Of a stretch of DNA of 64,000 bases, positions 49,281-57,505 are shown one piece after another. The translations under genes were made by a program, and so were the position numbers. The stretch's first letter is position 1, and each line of letters opens with the position of its first letter. The notes below the pieces were generated by a model. The model searched no databases. It saw only the letters and a program-made list of their open reading frames with translations, and was not told the origin of the DNA. Origin of the DNA: Candidatus Saccharibacteria bacterium UBA3218 (GTDB lineage Bacteria > Patescibacteriota > Saccharimonadia > Saccharimonadales > Saccharimonadaceae); the NCBI GenBank assembly GCA_002363125.1, contig DEWE01000008.1:39770-103769 (forward strand). Direction: 5' to 3'.

Positions 49281-50591
49281 TTAAACTTGCGCTACGATGG
49301 CCGTCCTGTCATCTATTTTGGTTGCCCGGTTTATCAGTGCTGTAGCCGCATCATCGGCCGTCTTAGCATTCAATACTATATTAGCAAGCTCTTCGTTGGG
49401 TATAAAATCCTTTTCAAAATCTCCGGTGATACCATCAGAACAGAACAGAATTCTGTCTCCATCTTGCAGAGGCACTTCGCCGAATTCATTAATTCTACCG
49501 TTCGGCGCCCCAAGAGCATTCGTAATTTGGTTTCCTTCACCCTCGTCTTCGGTAATTTGAAATGCAGGCATGTTTTTTCTTACCAGATATATTCTAGAAT
49601 CCCCAATAGATGCCCAAAGCAATCTCTTTTTACCATCTTTCTCAATTATTTTGCCCAGTACTGCGGTAGAATACCCTGCTTTAGGATCATATTTTATTGT
49701 GTTTTGGGCACTATTTAAAATATTTATCAAATCTTCTATACTTTCTGGCGTTTTTTCTCTTACCGCCTCTGCCACAACTCCACTTGCCAAATTAGAAGCC
49801 CTAGATGCTCCTCCCATTCCACCTGCACCATCAAATACGCCAAATAATGCTTTGCTAGGGTCATAGTATGCTGCATCCTCATTTATTCTATCGGGATTTC
49901 CAATCAAATTACCCTTATTGGCAGTTCTGGCGCCAGCATCTCTTATTATTTTTTGGTTATAAATCTCAAAGATCTCTTTGCCTCGCCCCTCATTTTCTTT
50001 GCGTTTTTCCTCCGCTTCCGCATGAATTTCTTTCATCGCTTTGTAATATTCGTAACGCTTACCATACACATTATTACAAAAACTATCCATCGCTTCACGA
50101 TATTCTTCAGCTTTTTCTTCACCATTAGCCTGAGCTATCATCTTTAAAAAGTTTTCTGAGACTTTATCAAAATCCATGGGCGTTTCAAATTTATTCAAAA
50201 ACGCATTAACATCTGCACCAGAAGTTTTGTCCCATTGGTTCCAACCATCAACCCCACCAGTCATATATGCCAAGATTCTTCGCTGATGTTTGTCGCCAGA
50301 CAAATCTTCGAATACTCCACCGACACCCTTTATATGATTTGGCGCTTTCATTCTCAAAAGTAAATCACGTTCTGCTCTTAAAAAATCAAATCCGTCACTC
50401 AGATGTTGTATGGCCGAATCTTCTATTTCTGGCGTCACCGCATCTTCACTATATCTAGGGTCGCTTGAGTTAAAAATAAAATTATCGTCTCCGCCAGATA
50501 CATAAAAACCCGCCAACTTCTTTTTATGCTTTTTTAGGTTCGCTTCTTCTGTTTCTTTTCCATTATCTAAATTAATTTTTTCGCCATTCAT
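49281..50591 (-). CDS. PP2C-family protein phosphatase with a unique N-terminal region
   Basis: 436 residues. The C-terminal 230 form the PP2C domain: NPDRINEDAAYYD, LFGVFDGAGGMGG (metal Asp residues), WASIGDSRIYLVR, LQDGDRILFCSDGITGD and KIDDRTAIVAQV. Residues 1-195 are charged and helical, with no membrane segment, and match nothing I know. PP2C enzymes dephosphorylate Ser/Thr targets; no Hanks-type kinase gene is in the window. TATAAT lies 11 bases before ATG 50591, so the leader is about 5 bases. Confidence 0.88.
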   Translation of the reverse strand: MNGEKINLDNGKETEEANLKKHKKKLAGFYVSGGDDNFIFNSSDPRYSEDAVTPEIEDSAIQHLSDGFDFLRAERDLLLRMKAPNHIKGVGGVFEDLSGDKHQRRILAYMTGGVDGWNQWDKTSGADVNAFLNKFETPMDFDKVSENFLKMIAQANGEEKAEEYREAMDSFCNNVYGKRYEYYKAMKEIHAEAEEKRKENEGRGKEIFEIYNQKIIRDAGARTANKGNLIGNPDRINEDAAYYDPSKALFGVFDGAGGMGGASRASNLASGVVAEAVREKTPESIEDLINILNSAQNTIKYDPKAGYSTAVLGKIIEKDGKKRLLWASIGDSRIYLVRKNMPAFQITEDEGEGNQITNALGAPNGRINEFGEVPLQDGDRILFCSDGITGDFEKDFIPNEELANIVLNAKTADDAATALINRATKIDDRTAIVAQV

Positions 50592-50652
50592 AACTACTTT
50601 GGATTATACTACTAATTCAGCTTTCAAACCTCTTGTGTTTTTCTCTAAAATG

Positions 50653-50661
50653 TGCTATAAT
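50653..50661 (+). promoter_or_regulatory. Extended -10 (TGCTATAAT), leaderless ftsK
   Basis: The hexamer ends exactly 6 bases before ATG 50668. This rules out the in-frame ATG at 50599. Confidence 0.8.
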
Positions 50662-50667
50662 GGAAAT

Positions 50668-52869
50668 ATGGCTAAAAGAAAACACAAAAGAACAACAAAA
50701 AGTGCCAAACGCAGCAACACCAGAGAAGCCAAGCCAGAACATGAACTACCTGGTGGCTTTTGGCGTCAAATCGTAGCAGTCTTTATGATCGCTCTAGCAC
50801 TTTTCTTTGTGATTACTTGGTTCGGCCATGGCGGTACTGCCCTCAACAAAATCCACGAGTTTTTCCTTAGTATCATAGGTTTTGCCGCTTACTTTATCCC
50901 AGCACTTTTAGTGTATCTAGCAGTCAAAATTTTCCGTGCCGAAGACAACCGCGTAGCTGTATCAGTTTATATCGCTAGTCTACTTATGATTTTCTGGATT
51001 TCTGGCATTGCAGCAATTTGGAAAAACGGTGGTCTCCTAGGCGGCTGGCTTAACTCACTTGCTTTAAATGTACTCGATCAAGGCGTTGTTATATTTATCT
51101 ACATTCTTTTAATCTTTGTCACCACTGCATTCATTTTGCAGCTTTCACCAATTACTTTATTCAAGGGTACTAAAAATCTTGTCAGCTTGAACAAAAAATC
51201 AGAACAAGATAACGGCACATCCAAAAAGAAAAAACTTGGCCAACTTGAAATCAAAGTCAACTCCGGCCTTGGTCCTGCAGAGCCGGTCCAAGCTTCTTCT
51301 ACCGGTAAGCTATTTCCGAAATCTGCTATCAAAAAACCAGAGCCAACTCCAGAGCCAGCCAAAGAAGAAAAAGCCCTTGTTGCCGTTTCCGACCCAGACT
51401 GGAAAATGCCTACTACCGACCTTCTCGAAAAGAAGCAATCTCCAGCCGACGCTGGTAATATCCAGCAAAACGCATATATTATTAAGTCTACTCTCGCTGA
51501 GTTTGGCATAGAAGTCGAGATGGAGGGCGCCAATGTCGGACCGCGTGTTACTCAGTATACTATGCGTCCACCAGCTGGTGTTAATCTTTCTAAAATCCTT
51601 TCTCGTGATAAAGAGTTAGCCCTAAATCTCGCCGTAGACAAAATTCGTATCGAGGCGCCAATCCCTGGCACTCGCTCGGTCGGCGTAGAGATTCCTAACG
51701 CCCGTTCGGCCGACGTTCGCATGCGTAGCATTCTAGAAAGCCCAGAGTGGAAAAAAGCCACTGATCCACTTACTTTTGCAGTAGGGAAAGATATTTCTGG
51801 TCGTGCCGTAGTTGCCAATCTGGCCAAAATGCCACACCTGCTCATTGCCGGTACTACTGGTTCTGGTAAGTCAGTTATGACCAACACTCTCATCAGTTCT
51901 TTGCTTTACCGCAACGCACCAAGTGATATGAAGCTCATTATCGTAGACCCAAAGCAGGTAGAAATGTCTCAGTATAATGATATTCCACATCTTCTCACGC
52001 CAATTATTACGTCCACCGAAAAAGCCCTTTCCGCCATGAAATGGGCAGTCGGTGAAATGGAACGTCGCTATACATTGATGGCCGAAGAAAAAGTTAAGAA
52101 TATTGCCGATTATAATGCCAAAATGGCTAAATCTGCCGCCGACAGTCCTGAAAAAGAAGGTAAGATGCCATACATTGTTGTAGTTATAGACGAGATGGCA
52201 GATCTTATGATGATGGCTGGCAAAGATCTCGAAATGCTGATAGTCCGCATCGCTCAAAAAGGTCGTGCCGCTGGTATTCATCTAGTATTAGCCACTCAGC
52301 GCCCAGAAGTGAAGGTTATTACCGGTCTCATCAAGGCTAATATTCCAGGACGCATTGCCTTCGCCGTAGGTTCACGTATCGACTCTCAAATCATGTTAGA
52401 TCAGGGCGGCGCCGAAAAGCTCCTCGGTAAAGGTGACATGCTACTTCTCACTACCGAAATGATGGGTAAGCCTCGCCGTATTCAAGGCGCTTGGGCCTCT
52501 GATGATGATATCAATAAGGTTACCGACTTCTTGCGCGAGCAACGTCCACCAGATTATAATAAAGAAGTTATTGCACAGACGGTCGCCATTAAAGGCATGG
52601 GGCCATCACTTGGTGGTAGTATCGGCGAACTTGGCCGCCGTTACGACCCAAATGACCCAGTTGTTCGCAAAGCTGTAGAAATTTCCCTTAGCAAAGGTAA
52701 ATTCTCCACCGCTATGTTGCAAACTTATCTGGGCAAAGGTCACGGGTTTGTCTCTGGCCTAGCCATCTGGTTTGAGGAAATTGGCGTAATTGGCCCTCAA
52801 AACGGCAACAAACCTCGCGATCTCTTAATTTCCTCCATGGAAGAGTTCGATAACCTAGCTGGTGTCTAA
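50668..52869 (+). CDS. ftsK: DNA translocase FtsK/SpoIIIE
   Basis: 733 residues from ATG 50668. A basic N-terminus, four membrane helices (about 25-165), a Lys/Pro-rich linker, then the motor: LIAGTTGSGKSVMTNTL (Walker A), IVVVIDEMADLMMMAG (Walker B), and LATQRPEVKVITGLIKANIPGRIAF. The C-terminal winged-helix gamma domain (RRYDPNDPVVRKAVEIS...GHGFVSGLAIWFEEIG) recognises orienting DNA sequences. It pumps chromosome DNA through the division septum. Complete and somewhat compact. Confidence 0.95.
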   Translation: MAKRKHKRTTKSAKRSNTREAKPEHELPGGFWRQIVAVFMIALALFFVITWFGHGGTALNKIHEFFLSIIGFAAYFIPALLVYLAVKIFRAEDNRVAVSVYIASLLMIFWISGIAAIWKNGGLLGGWLNSLALNVLDQGVVIFIYILLIFVTTAFILQLSPITLFKGTKNLVSLNKKSEQDNGTSKKKKLGQLEIKVNSGLGPAEPVQASSTGKLFPKSAIKKPEPTPEPAKEEKALVAVSDPDWKMPTTDLLEKKQSPADAGNIQQNAYIIKSTLAEFGIEVEMEGANVGPRVTQYTMRPPAGVNLSKILSRDKELALNLAVDKIRIEAPIPGTRSVGVEIPNARSADVRMRSILESPEWKKATDPLTFAVGKDISGRAVVANLAKMPHLLIAGTTGSGKSVMTNTLISSLLYRNAPSDMKLIIVDPKQVEMSQYNDIPHLLTPIITSTEKALSAMKWAVGEMERRYTLMAEEKVKNIADYNAKMAKSAADSPEKEGKMPYIVVVIDEMADLMMMAGKDLEMLIVRIAQKGRAAGIHLVLATQRPEVKVITGLIKANIPGRIAFAVGSRIDSQIMLDQGGAEKLLGKGDMLLLTTEMMGKPRRIQGAWASDDDINKVTDFLREQRPPDYNKEVIAQTVAIKGMGPSLGGSIGELGRRYDPNDPVVRKAVEISLSKGKFSTAMLQTYLGKGHGFVSGLAIWFEEIGVIGPQNGNKPRDLLISSMEEFDNLAGV

Positions 52870-52923
52870 AAAGTAGCTGAAAATCGCCATCCGCGCCACG
52901 CCCTTGAAAATCCTAGATATCTA

Positions 52924-52932
52924 TGTTATAAT
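52924..52932 (+). promoter_or_regulatory. Extended -10 (TGTTATAAT) of the rpsF operon
   Basis: It leaves a leader of about 57 bases before ATG 52995, unlike the leaderless operons. Confidence 0.7.
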
Positions 52933-52951
52933 CAACTCATAATATTAGCTC

Positions 52952-52977
52952 AGCAAACAAGATTATCTGTGTTTGCT
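52952..52977 (+). promoter_or_regulatory. Leader hairpin upstream of rpsF
   Basis: AGCAAACA/TGTTTGCT, 8-bp perfect stem with a 10-base loop, just before AAAGGAG. rpsF leaders in other bacteria bind the S6-S18 complex for autoregulation. This hairpin is at the right place, but I do not see the CCG bulge of the known motif. Confidence 0.5.
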
Positions 52978-52994
52978 TTAACCAAAGGAGTTTT

Positions 52995-53363
52995 ATGAAA
53001 GAATACGAACTCTCAGTTCTATTTCATCCTGATCTAGAGATGAACCTAGAACCCGCCCTCGATAAGGTGAAAAAAATTATCGAAAGCAACGGCGGCAAAA
53101 TCAACAAAGAGGAAAACGATGGTAAAAAACGCCTCGCCTACTCTATTAATGGCCAAGATTTTGCGCTTTATTACTATTTTGACGTTTCTTTGCCAAGCGA
53201 AGCGCCAGCCAAAATTTCTTCAGTATTAAATATTACCGATGAAGTTTTGCGTTATTTGCTTGTTCGCGCTGACGAACGTAAAGCAAAAATGGAAGCCAGC
53301 CGTCAGGCCGAAGAAGCTTCCACTGAAGAAACCAAAGAAGAAACTGAAGAAAAAGGAGAATAA
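52995..53363 (+). CDS. rpsF: 30S ribosomal protein S6
   Basis: 122 residues. KEYELSVLFHPDLE at the N-terminus, GKKRLAYSINGQDFALYYYFDVS in the core, and NITDEVLRYLLVRADE mark S6. An acidic C-terminal tail (EEASTEETKEETEEKGE) follows. First gene of the rpsF-ssb-rpsR cluster, with AAAGGAG before the ATG. Confidence 0.96.
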   Translation: MKEYELSVLFHPDLEMNLEPALDKVKKIIESNGGKINKEENDGKKRLAYSINGQDFALYYYFDVSLPSEAPAKISSVLNITDEVLRYLLVRADERKAKMEASRQAEEASTEETKEETEEKGE

Positions 53364-53369
53364 TTATTT

Positions 53370-53816
53370 ATGCGCGGTTTTTCTAAAGCAATTATTACTG
53401 GTAACCTTACTCGTGATCCAGAGCTTCGTAACACCCCAAATGGTGCTAGCGTTTGTAGCTTTTCGGTCGCAGTAAATCGTACTTATCGTGACGCCAGTGG
53501 CGAACAAAAGGAAGATGTTTCTTTCATCGATTGCTCAGCCTGGGGTAAACTTGGCGAAATGATTGCTCAATATGCCAAAAAAGGTACCGGCGTTCTAGTC
53601 TCTGGTCGCCTTGATCAACGTAGTTGGGAAGACAAAACTACCGGCAACAAACGTTCACGCGTCGAAATCGTTGTAGAAGATTTTAATTTTACCGGCGCTC
53701 GTGACAATGGCAATAATTCTAATAATTTTGGGTCTTCTAGCGATGCAGATGATGCCGCTAATATCCCAGACGACATTCCTGAAGGCGAAATCGACCTCAG
53801 CGATGTACCATTCTAA
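53370..53816 (+). CDS. ssb: Single-stranded DNA-binding protein
   Basis: 148 residues. OB fold: KAIITGNLTRDPELRNTPNG, FSVAVNRTY, FIDCSAWGKLGEMIAQYAKKGTGVLVSGRL. The acidic C-terminal tip ends DLSDVPF, the usual DDIPF-type tail that recruits repair proteins. It lies between rpsF and rpsR, the standard order. Confidence 0.96.
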   Translation: MRGFSKAIITGNLTRDPELRNTPNGASVCSFSVAVNRTYRDASGEQKEDVSFIDCSAWGKLGEMIAQYAKKGTGVLVSGRLDQRSWEDKTTGNKRSRVEIVVEDFNFTGARDNGNNSNNFGSSSDADDAANIPDDIPEGEIDLSDVPF

Positions 53817-53840
53817 TAAATTTAAAGCGAAGGAGATTTT

Positions 53841-54038
53841 ATGAGAAGGAGTAAAAACGATCCTAATTTGTATTTCGATTATCGCGATGTCAAAACTTTG
53901 CAACGCTATATCGATACTTATGGCCGTATTGAGCCAATCGCAAAAACTGGCTTATCAGCCAAACAACAACGCCAACTCGCGACTGCAGTTAAGCGTGCTC
54001 GTCATTTAGCACTTCTACCATTTGTATCTAATAACTAA
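53841..54038 (+). CDS. rpsR: 30S ribosomal protein S18
   Basis: 65 residues. [20 protein letters not shown], then [27 protein letters not shown], the conserved S18 core. GAAGGAG precedes the ATG. Normal length; it partners S6 in the 30S platform. Confidence 0.97.
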   Translation: MRRSKNDPNLYFDYRDVKTLQRYIDTYGRIEPIAKTGLSAKQQRQLATAVKRARHLALLPFVSNN

Positions 54039-54046
54039 GGAGCAAA

Positions 54047-54607
54047 ATGTACGGACCAACAGATCTAAAGAAAAATACTTTGATTACTTTAGACGGCCAG
54101 CCGTATAAAGTAGTCGAATACTCTCAAAAAGTAATGGGCCGCGGCGGCTCCATAGTAAACGTTAAAGTCAAAAATCTTATCACTGGTGCGCTTTTGCCAA
54201 AAACTTTCAAGGGTCAAGAAAAAATTGAGCCGGCCGAAGTTACTACACGCAAGGTTCAATATCTTTACAGAGATGACGAAAAGTTCTATTTCATGGATCC
54301 AGAATCTTTCGAACAATATGAACTTGGCGCCGACATGGTAGGCGACATGAAAGATTTTATGAAAGACGGCGACGAGATGGAGATCCAGTTTTACAACGGC
54401 ACCCCAATTAATCTAGTCTTGCCAAAAAATATTTGGTTAGTTGTTACCTATACCGAAAATGCAGTTAAGGGCGACACTACAAGCTCAGTTATGAAAGATG
54501 CCACATTAGAAACTGGCGTTGTAATCAAAGTCCCGGCTTTTATCAAAGAAGGGGACATTGTCTCGGTAGATACAGATACTTATGCATACCGCGAACGAAA
54601 AAAATAG
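54047..54607 (+). CDS. efp: Elongation factor P
   Basis: 186 residues, three beta-barrel domains. DLKKNTLITLDGQPYKVVEYSQ, KVMGRGGSIVNVKVKNL, and the end VKGDTTSSVMKDATLETGVVIKVPAFIKEGDIVSVDTDTYAYRER are all EF-P signatures. The loop tip at MGRGG has Arg where other types carry modified Lys. It relieves ribosome stalling at proline runs. The following methyltransferase frame starts 26 bases before its stop. Confidence 0.96.
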   Translation: MYGPTDLKKNTLITLDGQPYKVVEYSQKVMGRGGSIVNVKVKNLITGALLPKTFKGQEKIEPAEVTTRKVQYLYRDDEKFYFMDPESFEQYELGADMVGDMKDFMKDGDEMEIQFYNGTPINLVLPKNIWLVVTYTENAVKGDTTSSVMKDATLETGVVIKVPAFIKEGDIVSVDTDTYAYRERKK

Positions 54608-55175
54608 AGGGTATTATAAAATTGAAGGCGCCGTGAGTGCCTTCAATTTTGATTTCAAAAATAAGATAGTTCTAGACATTGGTTCTTCAACCGGTGGTTT
54701 TACTGAAATAGCATTAGAACATGGCGCTAAAAAAGTGATTGCCGTAGAAAAGGGAACCAATCAAATGAAATCCCCATTGCGCCACGACCCCAGAATAGAA
54801 TTGCACGAAAAAACAGATATTTTTGACGTTCAATGTGTGAGCTCAGCTATGGCTGAGCTCACCATTGAAACGCCAGACGTCATTGTTGCAGATGTGTCAT
54901 TTATTTCTTTAACTAAAATCTTGAAGCATGCCAGAGATCATTTATCAAGCAAAAAAACAGAATTTTTAGTTATGCTAAAACCTCAGTTTGAAGCTAGCCC
55001 AAACCAATTAAACAAAGGTGTAGTCAAAAATGAAAAAATTCGCCGCGAAATTATCAAAAACTTTGAGTTTTGGCTCAAGAAAAATGGCTTTATTATAATC
55101 AAAAAACGCGACAACGATCTACCCGGCAAAAATGGTAATTTAGAACGTTTTTATTGGTTAAAACTAAGCAACTAA
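54582..55175 (+). CDS. TlyA-like FtsJ-fold RNA methyltransferase lacking the S4 domain
   Basis: 197 residues from ATG 54582 (no good ribosome site; a GTG at 54633 is an alternative). VLDIGSSTGGFTEIALEHGAKKVIAVE, NQMKSPLRHDPRI, VIVADVSFISLTKIL and MLKPQFEA are the TlyA methyltransferase motifs. The N-terminal S4 RNA-binding domain (about 60 residues) of TlyA is missing; only 20 residues precede the fold. TlyA 2'-O-methylates rRNA. A short palindrome (54828-54871) encodes QCVSSAMAELTIET before the DVSFISL motif. The stop lies in the arm of element B. Confidence 0.82.
   Translation: MHTANEKNRGYYKIEGAVSAFNFDFKNKIVLDIGSSTGGFTEIALEHGAKKVIAVEKGTNQMKSPLRHDPRIELHEKTDIFDVQCVSSAMAELTIETPDVIVADVSFISLTKILKHARDHLSSKKTEFLVMLKPQFEASPNQLNKGVVKNEKIRREIIKNFEFWLKKNGFIIIKKRDNDLPGKNGNLERFYWLKLSN
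54618..54650 (+). terminator. Terminator-like hairpin just after efp
   Basis: AAAATTGAAGGC/GCCTTCAATTTT, a 12-bp perfect stem with a 9-base loop and a short T-run, 11 bases after the efp stop. It lies inside the first codons of the TlyA-like gene, so it may attenuate that gene. Confidence 0.7.
54828..54871. repeat. Short palindrome E5, in frame within the TlyA-like gene
   Basis: About 20-bp arms containing TGAGCTCAGC on both sides of a TATG loop. It shares the GAGCTC end motif with E1, E2 and E4 but lacks their core, as if it were a core-less form. Confidence 0.65.
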
Positions 55176-55269
55176 AATTTTTTAGATGTGTTCTGCTGAA
55201 CATGAAGACTTGGCCATAGCGGCTTGTGAGCTGCTGTTCGAAGGACACGCCTAAAAAATTTAGTTGCTT
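55166..55269. ncRNA. Palindromic element B: second copy of the structured repeat
   Basis: Arms AAGCAACTAAA(A)TTTTTTAG (55166-55185 and 55251-55269) close hairpin TGTTC-TGCT-GAACA, the conserved segment ATGAAGACTTGGCCATAGCGG, and hairpin GCGGCT-TGTG-AGCTGC. A T-run follows the right arm, so on the plus strand it can also act as a terminator for the TlyA-like gene, whose stop is in the left arm. Confidence 0.72.
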
Positions 55270-55286
55270 TTTTTAAAGTTTAAGCT

Positions 55287-55292
55287 TATAAT
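55287..55292 (+). promoter_or_regulatory. -10 box (TATAAT), leaderless pilM operon
   Basis: The hexamer ends exactly 6 bases before ATG 55299. It drives pilM through pilB. Confidence 0.75.
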
Positions 55293-55298
55293 AATAAC

Positions 55299-56345
55299 AT
55301 GAATTTATTGCATGGCGTGGGCGACTTTTTCTCCCTAGATATTGGGACGAATTCGATGCGGATCGTGCAACTTTCTGGTAATAGCCAGCACGGCTGGACT
55401 CTCCAGAAATACGCATATATACCTATTACTCAGCAGCTCACTCAGGATTCATCGGAATTGGGCAGAAAACGCCTCGGTGAGGCTATTCTTGGTGCTGTCA
55501 ACCAAGCTGGGATCAAAACCAAAAATATTGCTATTGGTCTTCCAGCTGGCAAAACATTCACTTCTGTAGTAGAAACCGAAACATTGCCAGAAAAGGAGTT
55601 AGTCAAATCTTTCAAATACGAAGTCGACAAATATGTTCCTATGGCTATGAGTGATGCTAAAGTTGATTACACCATCCTTGGTCCTAGTCCAAATGATCCA
55701 GCTAAAACTGAAGTTCTAGTATCTTCTGTTGCTAAAGAATATGCCGAGGGAACCATGGAGATGATCGAAAAAACTGGTCTCAATATTGTCGCTATGGAGC
55801 CAGAGCCACTAGCAATGGCGAGAGCACTTACGACACCGGGCGCCATTGATGCAGTTATGGTAGTGGATTTCGGCGAAGAGTCTACAGACATCGTCATTAC
55901 ATACAAAGATAAACCACGTTTGGTGCGCTCTATCCCCGGTGGCATAGACACTTTAATTCGTGCTATCGCCAATGGCCTAAATGTCCGTATGGATCAAGCC
56001 AGACAATTTATCCTTAAGTTTGGTCTCGATGCAAATCAAGTCGAAGGTCAGGTTTTCCGAATCCTTAACACACATCTAGAAAATTATGCCGCTGAGCTAG
56101 CTAAATCCATGCGCTTTTTCCAGACTAAATACATCAACGGTAAAGTTGGAGGTATTATTTTATCTAGCTACGCCAGTACAATTCCGCTCTTCCCAGAATA
56201 CATCGAATCAAAAACTGGAGTCCCTACTATGAAGGGCAACCCTTGGCAATTTGTTCGCACTACAGCGGAACAACAAAGAATACTTGCCAGCGTATCTAAC
56301 GAGTTTTCAGTAGTAATTGGGCTTTCCGAAAGGAGCAACGACTAA
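55299..56345 (+). CDS. pilM: Type IV pilus assembly protein PilM
   Basis: 348 residues, actin-like ATPase fold. FFSLDIGTNSMRIVQLS, IGLPAGKTFTSVVETE, and KSFKYEVDKYVPMAMSDAKVDYTILG match PilM; VVDFGEESTDIVI is the phosphate-2 loop. PilM is the cytoplasmic ring partner that binds the N-terminus of PilN. First gene of the pilus operon; its stop overlaps the pilN start by one base. Confidence 0.93.
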   Translation: MNLLHGVGDFFSLDIGTNSMRIVQLSGNSQHGWTLQKYAYIPITQQLTQDSSELGRKRLGEAILGAVNQAGIKTKNIAIGLPAGKTFTSVVETETLPEKELVKSFKYEVDKYVPMAMSDAKVDYTILGPSPNDPAKTEVLVSSVAKEYAEGTMEMIEKTGLNIVAMEPEPLAMARALTTPGAIDAVMVVDFGEESTDIVITYKDKPRLVRSIPGGIDTLIRAIANGLNVRMDQARQFILKFGLDANQVEGQVFRILNTHLENYAAELAKSMRFFQTKYINGKVGGIILSSYASTIPLFPEYIESKTGVPTMKGNPWQFVRTTAEQQRILASVSNEFSVVIGLSERSND

Positions 56346-57505
56346 TGGCACGCGAGATCAACCTAGTTCCAGATATTAAGACTGAGATGATAAAAGCTCT
56401 GAAACTCAGGAATTTAATCTTCTTTGTCTGCATAATCACAGCTATTGCCAGCGTCGTAGTTACTGCGATTTTTGGGCTTATTGCTGGTGGTCAAAACTTA
56501 TCGCTGGATGGCAAAAAAACTACATTAGCTAGTTTGTCCAACAAACTTAATTCTTATAGTGATTTGAGCGATTTTCTCACCATCAAAGACCAGCTCGGTA
56601 ACCTTTCAACTATATCCAGCAACAAGAAAGTTCTATCTCGTACTTTTAATATTTTAGCCACACTCTTACCGACTGGTGCCGATACCATCACTATATCAGA
56701 GCTCAACGTTAACCTAACTGGTGAACAACCAACTTTTTCATTTGATGCCCAAGCCAATGCCGGTAGAGAACCATTCATCGATTACAATGTCCTAGACTCT
56801 TTCAAGAAAAGTATGAAATATATGCGTTACGATTATGGTAATTATGTCGATAAGAATGGTGAAATTATTCCAGCTTATTGTATGATTGAATCTGGCGAAG
56901 ATGGCGCTACCCTTAATGATTCAAGTAGGGGTCTCTATGCATTCTGGACAATTGACGCCGAGGGCTGTAATCCTTCAAATGACACTAAAACCAGCGATTA
57001 TAATACCGAAAATTATAATGGCACTACGGTAGTTCGCATTTGGCGCACTCCGCAATATAATGACTGGTACAAAAAAGAGGAAGTTTCTGGTCAACCATAC
57101 ATGAATTTGAACGGTGAAATATCCGGAGTTGAACATTTCGAAAGCGCCTGCATTACCTACACTGGTAATATAGGCAATGATGATAAGCCAAAATGGATAG
57201 AGTCTAATGAATCCTGTCTTCTAGTGCCAGATGGGGACGAGGGTATTAAAATTTCAGATTCCTCTAATGGGCGTGGCGCCGGAGATGAATTAGTCTTGCG
57301 TTTTTCAGCAACCATCTCTTTCTCGCCAGAAGTTTATAGCTTCAAAAATTCACACATGCTTGCTATAGCTCCTACTGGTCGTTACAATGTGACAGATTCT
57401 TATGTTCAGATTCAAGCAATGTTTGAAGAACGAGCAAGAGACTGCGAAGAAGGAGACCCTACCTGTACCACTAATACTAATAATATAAATGGAGGATCGA
57501 GCTAA
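56345..57505 (+). CDS. pilN: PilN-like pilus assembly membrane protein
   Basis: 386 residues. REINLVPDIKTEMIKALKLRN is the conserved PilN N-terminal INLVP motif that docks PilM. One helix (about 24-50) is followed by a coiled coil, then an extracytoplasmic domain much larger than the usual about 180-residue PilN. The extra part has several Cys (AYCMIESGE, EGCNPSND, ACITYTG, ESCLLVPD). With no outer membrane to reach, this ectodomain may contact the thick wall or the pilus base (inference). Confidence 0.82.
   Translation: MAREINLVPDIKTEMIKALKLRNLIFFVCIITAIASVVVTAIFGLIAGGQNLSLDGKKTTLASLSNKLNSYSDLSDFLTIKDQLGNLSTISSNKKVLSRTFNILATLLPTGADTITISELNVNLTGEQPTFSFDAQANAGREPFIDYNVLDSFKKSMKYMRYDYGNYVDKNGEIIPAYCMIESGEDGATLNDSSRGLYAFWTIDAEGCNPSNDTKTSDYNTENYNGTTVVRIWRTPQYNDWYKKEEVSGQPYMNLNGEISGVEHFESACITYTGNIGNDDKPKWIESNESCLLVPDGDEGIKISDSSNGRGAGDELVLRFSATISFSPEVYSFKNSHMLAIAPTGRYNVTDSYVQIQAMFEERARDCEEGDPTCTTNTNNINGGSS

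Noticed and set aside
49137..49718. 193-codon plus-strand frame over tRNA-Gln and the PP2C gene
   Set aside because: It runs through a tRNA and antisense to the PP2C catalytic domain.
51871..52281. 136-codon minus-strand frame opposite ftsK
   Set aside because: Composition (many His, Phe, Asn) reflects antisense of the FtsK motor domain; no start signals.
52952..52977. Known S6-S18 binding leader motif
   Set aside because: Hairpin position fits but the characteristic CCG bulge is not seen, so it is kept only as an unassigned leader hairpin.
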